DNA from: an uncultured bacterium
GTDB taxonomy: Bacteria > Verrucomicrobiota > Kiritimatiellia > RFP12 > UBA1067
DNA length: 64,000 nucleotides
Assembly: GCA_902799955.1 (NCBI GenBank)
Contig: CADCCQ010000009.1
Span: forward strand, 67,066-131,065
Direction of reading: 5' to 3'
The notes beneath the pieces are model-generated. The model saw nothing but the letters and a program-made list of their open reading frames with translations, searched no databases and had not been told where the DNA came from. Each line of letters begins with the position of its first letter. Position 1 is the first letter of the stretch. Shown here piece after piece: positions 59,060 to 64,000 of the stretch. The translations under genes and the position numbers were made by a program.

Positions 59060-59792
59060 AGATGTGTTGATGACGAGATGGAGAGTCCACCACAAGGCGG
59101 AGACTGCGTCCACGAATGCGGACGCAAAGTCCGGCCGCGCCTGGGACGTCTTCACGGCCGATTTCCAGACCGCGGGGCGCGGACGCCTCGACCACCGCTG
59201 GCTTTCAGCGCCAGGTAAGAATCTCGTCATGTCGGCGGTCCTGCCGGTGGAGGGGCTGCCGCCGGATCACGTCGCGACGCTGCCGCTTGCCGTGGGGCTC
59301 GCCGTCGCCGAGGCGCTTGGGCGCATCTGCCGGGCGGGCGGAGTTGACGTGGAGGTTGCATTGAAATGGCCGAACGACGTCCTTGTCGGCGGTAGGAAGA
59401 TATGCGGAGTCCTGTGTGAGCGCAGTGGAGACTGCGTGATCGCCGGCGTCGGCGTCAACGTCGGCGAGACGGACTTCCCCGAGGAGATCGCCTGGAGGGC
59501 GACGTCGCTTGCCGCGCTTGGCGTGGAGGCGAATGTGCGTGACGTGCTTTCAGCCGTTCTGAAGTCGCTGGAGTCTGTGTTTGATGAATGGAAGGGCGGC
59601 GGCTTCGCGGCAATCTGGCCGCGTATCGCCGGTATGGATGCGTTGAAGGGGCGGTGGCTGGAGGTCGTGCAGACGGATTCCGACAAAGCGCCGGCCTCCG
59701 GCGTCTGCGGCGGCATCCAGTCGGACGGCTCGCTTCTCGTCGGCGCCACCGCCATCTGGTCCGGCGAGGCAAGAATCCTCATGCCGATTTGA
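59052..59792 (+). CDS. birA: Biotin-[acetyl-CoA-carboxylase] ligase
   Basis: 246 aa from ATG 59052, overlapping the murCB stop by 8 bases with GGGGG upstream. Catalytic domain only, without the N-terminal HTH of repressor-type BirA: TASTNADAKS, FTADFQTAGRGRLDHRWLSAPGKNL (GRGRxxR-like adenylate loop), VALKWPNDVLVGGRKICGVLCE (KWPND) and VIAGVGVNVGETDFP. A short SH3-like C-terminus closes the protein. It attaches biotin to the carboxylase carrier protein. Confidence 0.93.
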   Translation: MSEDVLMTRWRVHHKAETASTNADAKSGRAWDVFTADFQTAGRGRLDHRWLSAPGKNLVMSAVLPVEGLPPDHVATLPLAVGLAVAEALGRICRAGGVDVEVALKWPNDVLVGGRKICGVLCERSGDCVIAGVGVNVGETDFPEEIAWRATSLAALGVEANVRDVLSAVLKSLESVFDEWKGGGFAAIWPRIAGMDALKGRWLEVVQTDSDKAPASGVCGGIQSDGSLLVGATAIWSGEARILMPI

Positions 59793-59834
59793 TTCACTTG
59801 ATTGTACAACTTTCCCAACTTTCCTGTGGTGCGC

Positions 59835-59863
59835 TTTACATTATTCCGGGAGTTTGGTATAAT
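59835..59863 (+). promoter_or_regulatory. Promoter of the EEP-phosphatase operon
   Basis: TTTACA (59835-59840), 17 bases, TATAAT (59858-59863) preceded by TGG. The ~90-base leader contains a GC palindrome (59877-59892) and two copies of GCAAGGCAAAG. A GCAAAGGAG site precedes the ATG. The leader may form regulatory structure, but no known riboswitch is recognised. Confidence 0.8.
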
Positions 59864-59961
59864 CTGGACTGTTGGATCCGGGGGCCCCGGAACGAAGCGG
59901 GGTTCTGGTCTGCAAGGCAAAGTAACGGGGTCCTGGGCCGCAAGGCAAAGGAGTAATCGAA

Positions 59962-60930
59962 ATGAAGAGAACAGCATTCATCGTCGCGGCGTTCTGTGCC
60001 GCAGGCGCGTCAGCGGCGCAGGGCGCCGGGGAGCGCGGGGAAGAGGTCTGGGAGACCAGGCAGAGGACAACGCCGCCGCAGGTGCGCGTGATGACGTACA
60101 ACGTCCGCTACTCCGCCGGCGACAGGAAGTCCGCGGACAACAACTGGAAGGCGCGGCGCGACGACTTCGCGCGCACGATCGAGCGTGAGGCGCCAGACGT
60201 CATCGGGTTCCAGGAGGTCCTGCCGGACCAGCGCAAGTGGCTTGAGGGCAGGTTCCCGGACTATGAGTTCACAGGCGAGGGTAGGAACGCCGACCGCGTG
60301 AACGGCGAGGCGTCGCCCGTGGCGTTCCGCCGCGACAGGTTCGAGGTCCTCCGGAAGGGCACGTTCTGGCTCTCCGAGACGCCGGACGTCCCGGGCTCGA
60401 AGTCGTGGAAGACCGCGATCCAGCGGATATGCACATACGCCGTGCTGAAGGACAAGGCGACCGGCCGGACGTTCTCCTTCGCGAACACCCACACCGACCA
60501 CAGGAGCGAGGAGGCTCGCGAGAAGGGGATGCTGCTCATCATCGAGCGCATGAAGGACTTCGGCAAGGACGCGCCCGTCGTGTTCGTCGGCGACCACAAC
60601 TGCCTCGAGTGGGAGGCCCCCGCGAAGGCCGTCTCGAAGCTGCTCACGGACGCAATCTACCTCACCAAGACGCCGCCGCGCGGCTCTTGGAGGACGTTCA
60701 ACTTCTGGAGCTGGCACGAGAAGGAGCTCTCGATAGTCGAGGCGCTGAAGATGCCGGTCGACAAGCGGAGCATCCCCGGGGACATGTCAGACATGAAGCG
60801 CATCGACTACATCTACGTCTCGCCCGGCACGACGGTGCTGGACTACCGTACGGTCTCAGCGCCGCGCCCCGGCACGAAGCTATACCCGAGCGACCACTTC
60901 CCGTCCGTGGCGACCATCCAGTTCAAGTAG
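59962..60930 (+). CDS. Secreted endonuclease/exonuclease/phosphatase family protein
   Basis: 322 aa. The signal peptide (AFIVAAFCAAGASAAQGAG) precedes the EEP fold: VMTYNVRYSAGD (Asn), DVIGFQEVLPDQRKWL (Glu), FANTHTDHRSEEAREKG (His), VFVGDHNCLEWE (Asp-His-Asn), MKRIDYIYVSPGT and YPSDHFPSVATIQ (Asp-His). It probably acts on phosphodiesters or phosphate esters outside the cytoplasm, using Mg2+; substrate unresolved. The histidine acid phosphatase follows after 15 bases, and together they would suit phosphate or inositol-phosphate scavenging. Confidence 0.87.
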   Translation: MKRTAFIVAAFCAAGASAAQGAGERGEEVWETRQRTTPPQVRVMTYNVRYSAGDRKSADNNWKARRDDFARTIEREAPDVIGFQEVLPDQRKWLEGRFPDYEFTGEGRNADRVNGEASPVAFRRDRFEVLRKGTFWLSETPDVPGSKSWKTAIQRICTYAVLKDKATGRTFSFANTHTDHRSEEAREKGMLLIIERMKDFGKDAPVVFVGDHNCLEWEAPAKAVSKLLTDAIYLTKTPPRGSWRTFNFWSWHEKELSIVEALKMPVDKRSIPGDMSDMKRIDYIYVSPGTTVLDYRTVSAPRPGTKLYPSDHFPSVATIQFK

Positions 60931-60945
60931 AACGGAGGAGCGAGG

Positions 60946-62223
60946 ATGACGAAGGCATTTTTCCGCGCGGCGTTTCTTGTCGCCTTTGCGATGTCCGCCG
61001 GCGCGGCGGACGTCGAACTCGACCGCATGGCGGCGAGCTACCACTCCTACGAGTTCGGCGACGTGGCGTGGACGCCTCCGCCGGACGGGTACCGCCCGTT
61101 CTACGTGAGCCACTATGGCCGCCACGGATCGCGGCGCATAAACGCCCACAACGGGCTCCACAGCGAATGGGTGGCCAAGCTGCTCAGGGGCGCGAAGGAG
61201 TCGGGCAACCTCACTCCGCTCGGCGTCGAGCTGCTTGCCGACATCGCCAGGCTGGACGGCGAGATCGACGGCTTCCAGGGCGAGCTGACACAGCGGGGAG
61301 TGGACGAGCACCGCACGCTCGCGCGCCGCATGGCCGCGCGCACGCCGCAGGTGTTCGCGCCCGGGCGCCGCGTCGACTGCCGCGCGACGCGGGCCCCGAG
61401 GTGCCTGCTCAGCATGGCCAACTTCGCGCTTGCGCTTTCCTCCGCCGCGCCCGGCCTAGACATCTCGTACGCGACCGGAGAGAAGATCCACGTGATGATG
61501 ACGGCGATCGCGTTCGCGGACCAGAAGCCCGTCAAGAGGCGCAAGGCCGCGGGAGAGAGGTTCTACGCGAGCAGGGTGGACGCCACGAGGCTTCTCAAGG
61601 CGCTGTTCGTCGACCCATCGAAGGTGAAGGGTCTTGACAAGCCGTACGAGTTCGCGCGGCGCCTCTACGTGTGCGCGTCCGACTGTCAGTGCCTATCCGC
61701 CGAAATCGGGGAGCTTGACCTGTGGAGGTATTTTACGAAGGAGGAGATCGCAACCATCTCTCGCTGTCAGGCGGCGGCAGACCTTGCCGTGATCGGGCAT
61801 GCCAAGGAGTTCAAGGGCGAGGTCCCGCGCGCCGCGGCGACCGTCGCGCAGGACATCATCGAGCGCGCCGACCGCGCGGTCGCCGATCCGAAGATCGCGG
61901 CGGACCTCAGGTTCGGGCACGACTCCGGGATATGGCCCGTCGCGTCTTTCCTCGACCTTGTGGGCCCGGGCACATGCTGCTCCATGGATGAGGCGTGGGA
62001 GAAGTGCCCGTCGTGGAAGTACATGTGCATGGCGGCGAACATGCAGATGGTTTTCTTCCGCAACGACGCCGGGGACGTCCTGGTGAAGATACTCTGGAAC
62101 GAGAGGGAGACGCCTGTGCGGGGGCTGAATCCGAGGTGCGGGCCGTACTACGCCTGGGACGACCTCAAGGCGTACATGCAGTCCAGGATCGCAGAGTGCC
62201 AGGGCGCTGAGAAAAAGCACTGA
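60946..62223 (+). CDS. Secreted histidine acid phosphatase (phytase/MINPP-like)
   Basis: 425 aa. Signal peptide (AAFLVAFAMSAGAA), then the branch-2 histidine phosphatase motif YVSHYGRHGSRRI (RHGxR, phospho-His) near residue 55, and RFGHDSGIWPVASFL (HD proton donor) near residue 325. Cys residues are spaced as in folded periplasmic enzymes. It may hydrolyse phytate or other phosphate esters. Bacterial MINPPs from gut species are the nearest recognised type, but the exact substrate is not readable. The GH95 gene follows after 17 bases. Confidence 0.83.
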   Translation: MTKAFFRAAFLVAFAMSAGAADVELDRMAASYHSYEFGDVAWTPPPDGYRPFYVSHYGRHGSRRINAHNGLHSEWVAKLLRGAKESGNLTPLGVELLADIARLDGEIDGFQGELTQRGVDEHRTLARRMAARTPQVFAPGRRVDCRATRAPRCLLSMANFALALSSAAPGLDISYATGEKIHVMMTAIAFADQKPVKRRKAAGERFYASRVDATRLLKALFVDPSKVKGLDKPYEFARRLYVCASDCQCLSAEIGELDLWRYFTKEEIATISRCQAAADLAVIGHAKEFKGEVPRAAATVAQDIIERADRAVADPKIAADLRFGHDSGIWPVASFLDLVGPGTCCSMDEAWEKCPSWKYMCMAANMQMVFFRNDAGDVLVKILWNERETPVRGLNPRCGPYYAWDDLKAYMQSRIAECQGAEKKH

Positions 62224-62240
62224 GAAAGGGAGTCAGGTCG

Positions 62241-64000
62241 ATGAAGGCGAGGTTCGCAATCCGTGCCGCGGCGGCGTATGCATCCGCGGCGATGTCTCTG
62301 GCGTGCGCCGCCGGGCTCGCCGGCGGCATGGAGCTTTGGTACCGTTCCGAGGCCAAGGACTGGGTGGAGGCGTTGCCCGTCGGCAACGGCCGTCTCGGTG
62401 CGATGGCGTTCGGCGGAGTGGTGCGCGACAGGCTGCTCCTCAACGAGGACACCATCTGGGCGGGCGCGCCAATCGAAGGCGCGGAGGAAATCACGCCGGA
62501 GATGATCAAGGAGTGCCGCAGGCTCCTCTTCGAGGGGAAGAACCACGAGGCCGTCAAGGTTCTGCCGCAGAGGTTCACGCAGACGGCGAGCTACCAGCTG
62601 TTCGGCGACCTGGAGATTCGTCACGCCCTCCCGGACGGCAAGACAAAGGAATATCGCCGTTCGCTTTCGCTCGACGACGCGGTGGCGCGGACTTCCTTCA
62701 GGCGCGGCGACGCAAGGTTCACCCGCGAGACTTTCTCCAGCTTCACGGACGACGTAGTCATATATCGCGTCAGCGCCGACAGGAAGGGCGCGGTGTCCTT
62801 CGAGGCGTCGGTCAAGTCCCCGCTCAATCCAGTGTGCTCCGCTGAGGGCGGGCAACTTGTGGTGCGCGGCGTGACGGGCGACTCGCCGCGGATGAAGGGC
62901 GGCGTGCTGAGGTTCGAGGGGCGCATCGCCGTGGTCGCCGACGGCGGCAGGGCGTCCGCCGCCGACGGCAGGATCGTCGTCGAGGGCGCGGACGCCGCGA
63001 CGCTCTACGTCGCAATCGCGACGAACTACAGGAACTACCGCGACCTCACGGGCGATCCGTCCTCGAAGTGCCGCGCGGCAGTCTCCGCCGCGCTGAATCT
63101 CCCATACGACAGGGCGAAGGCGGCGCACGCCGCGTTCTACCGCGCGCAGGCCGACCGCTGCGTGCTCTCGCTTGGGGAGGACCGCTTCCCGAAGAAGTCG
63201 ACCGACGAGAGGGTCCGCGACTTCGCGAAGACGGACGACCCGTATCTGCCGGCGCTTCTCTTCCGCGACGGAAGGTACATGATGATCTCCGGCTCGCAGC
63301 CCGGTACGCAGCCGCTGAACCTCCAGGGGATATGGAACCCCCATACTGCGCCGCCGTGGCGCGCGAACTTTACCGTCAACATCAACACCGAGATGAACTA
63401 CTGGCCGGCGGAGGTGACTGGGCTCGGGGACCTGGCGGAGCCGCTGTGGCGGATGTGCGACGAGCTCTCCGTCGCGGGCGTGAAGTACGCGAAGGAGGTG
63501 TACGGCGCGGAGGGGTGGGTCGACCACCACAACACCGACGGCTGGCGGCACGTGGCGCCGACCAGCGGGCCCTCATGTGGGATGTGGCCGTCGGGCGGCG
63601 GATGGCTCGTGATGCACATCTGGTACCACTGGCTCTACACGCGCGACCGCGATTTCCTCGCTAGGCACTATGCGACGCTGAAGGGCTCGGCGGACTTCTT
63701 CGCGTCGTACATGGTTCGCGACCCCTCGACCGGCAGGCTGACGATATGCCCGTCGTCGTCGCCGGAGAACAAGCCGCACGGCGCCGGGAGATACGGCACC
63801 GCCATATCGACGGGCGCGGCGATGGACCACCAGATTGCGCGCGACGTCCTGCTTGCGGCGGCGGAGGCGACGGAGATCCTCGGCAGGGACAAGGCGTACG
63901 CCGAGAGGCTTCGCGTCGTCGCCGCAGAGGTCGAGCCGCCGCACATCGGGAAGTGGGGGCAGCTGCAGGAGTGGACGCGCGACCTGGACAGCCCGAAGGA
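62241..64000 (+). CDS. GH95 alpha-L-fucosidase, N-terminal part (3' end outside window)
   Basis: At least 586 residues; the reading frame runs off the window. A signal-like start (AAAAYASAAMSLACAAGLAGG) precedes the GH95 N-domain: ELWYRSEAKDWVEALPVGNGRLGAMAFG and LLLNEDTIWAGAP. The barrel has LQGIWNPHTAPPWRANFTVNINTEMNYWPAEV, GAEGWVDHHNTDGWRHVAP, and CPSSSPENKP as in GH95. It removes alpha-1,2-linked fucose by inversion, acting with the GH29 enzyme on mucin-type or plant glycans. GH95 families also include alpha-L-galactosidases, so activity needs testing. Confidence 0.9.
   Translation, partial: MKARFAIRAAAAYASAAMSLACAAGLAGGMELWYRSEAKDWVEALPVGNGRLGAMAFGGVVRDRLLLNEDTIWAGAPIEGAEEITPEMIKECRRLLFEGKNHEAVKVLPQRFTQTASYQLFGDLEIRHALPDGKTKEYRRSLSLDDAVARTSFRRGDARFTRETFSSFTDDVVIYRVSADRKGAVSFEASVKSPLNPVCSAEGGQLVVRGVTGDSPRMKGGVLRFEGRIAVVADGGRASAADGRIVVEGADAATLYVAIATNYRNYRDLTGDPSSKCRAAVSAALNLPYDRAKAAHAAFYRAQADRCVLSLGEDRFPKKSTDERVRDFAKTDDPYLPALLFRDGRYMMISGSQPGTQPLNLQGIWNPHTAPPWRANFTVNINTEMNYWPAEVTGLGDLAEPLWRMCDELSVAGVKYAKEVYGAEGWVDHHNTDGWRHVAPTSGPSCGMWPSGGGWLVMHIWYHWLYTRDRDFLARHYATLKGSADFFASYMVRDPSTGRLTICPSSSPENKPHGAGRYGTAISTGAAMDHQIARDVLLAAAEATEILGRDKAYAERLRVVAAEVEPPHIGKWGQLQEWTRDLDSPK

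Noticed and set aside
59864-59961. Riboswitch in the leader of the EEP-phosphatase gene
   Set aside because: A GC palindrome and a short duplicated GCAAGGCAAAG are present, but they do not match any riboswitch I know.

Overview
The window looks like a high-GC, gut- or rumen-type Gram-negative bacterium of the PVC group, most plausibly Kiritimatiellota/Verrucomicrobiota. This placement is inference. It rests on a MurC-MurB fusion, an LpxL-type acyltransferase (so an outer membrane), many secreted glycan-degrading enzymes (GH29, GH78, GH95, GH109-like, CE15-like, a DUF3863-type protein) and the overall gene style. No rRNA, tRNA, CRISPR array or intact transposase was seen, and no gene-free stretch exceeds 300 bases.

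Region 1 (1-12,100) is an accessory/defence island. It holds the 3' end of a Type ISP restriction-modification gene, a RhuM/PLD-like protein, and an AT-rich block with a DUF4062 protein, a GHKL ATPase fused to a Shedu-like PD-(D/E)XK nuclease, and a 132-aa orphan. It continues with a GIY-YIG protein, an AlbA_2/ATPase regulator, a VapBC pair, a relic of an HsdS 3' end, an SNase-like lipoprotein and a LysM protein. A short direct repeat beginning with the codons MAMPQRDD occurs three times here (6839, 8448, 12104), each just after a stop codon, and brackets the cargo.

Region 2 (12,200-27,200) is core. A plus-strand operon fhs-cpaB-cpaF(FHA)-tadB meets a minus-strand operon that starts with ftsH and runs cdaA, a CdaR-position gene, ftsK, rodZ-like, zinc ribbon, secreted endonuclease and Tat phosphoesterase. 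The two meet at a hairpin that contains both stop codons.

Region 3 (27,300-39,100) holds an AAA-ATPase/PDDEXK_9 protein and a secreted carbohydrate cluster: a frameshifted enzyme-like gene, GH78-like, CE15-like, DUF3863-type, GH109-like oxidoreductase, SGNH esterase and GH29 fucosidase. No transporter genes are present.

Region 4 (39,000-53,700) is housekeeping: pyrD, secG, an epimerase, a DUF3127 protein, prmC, a double GT2 enzyme, HNH, a Tat phosphoesterase, then minus-strand hisD-acyltransferase-GT2-TRIC channel-tcdA, hisF, a YfcE-like protein and an SDR.

Region 5 (53,700-64,000) has a 75-bp tandem repeat, galM, a chorismate synthase-dehydroquinate synthase fusion, a MurC-MurB fusion, birA, an EEP-family protein, a histidine acid phosphatase and a GH95 fucosidase cut by the window end.

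Promoters recur as an extended -10, TGNTATAAT. For several core genes the -10 lies only 6-8 bases from the ATG, which predicts leaderless mRNAs (vapB, fhs, ftsH, hisD, GH29 fucosidase).
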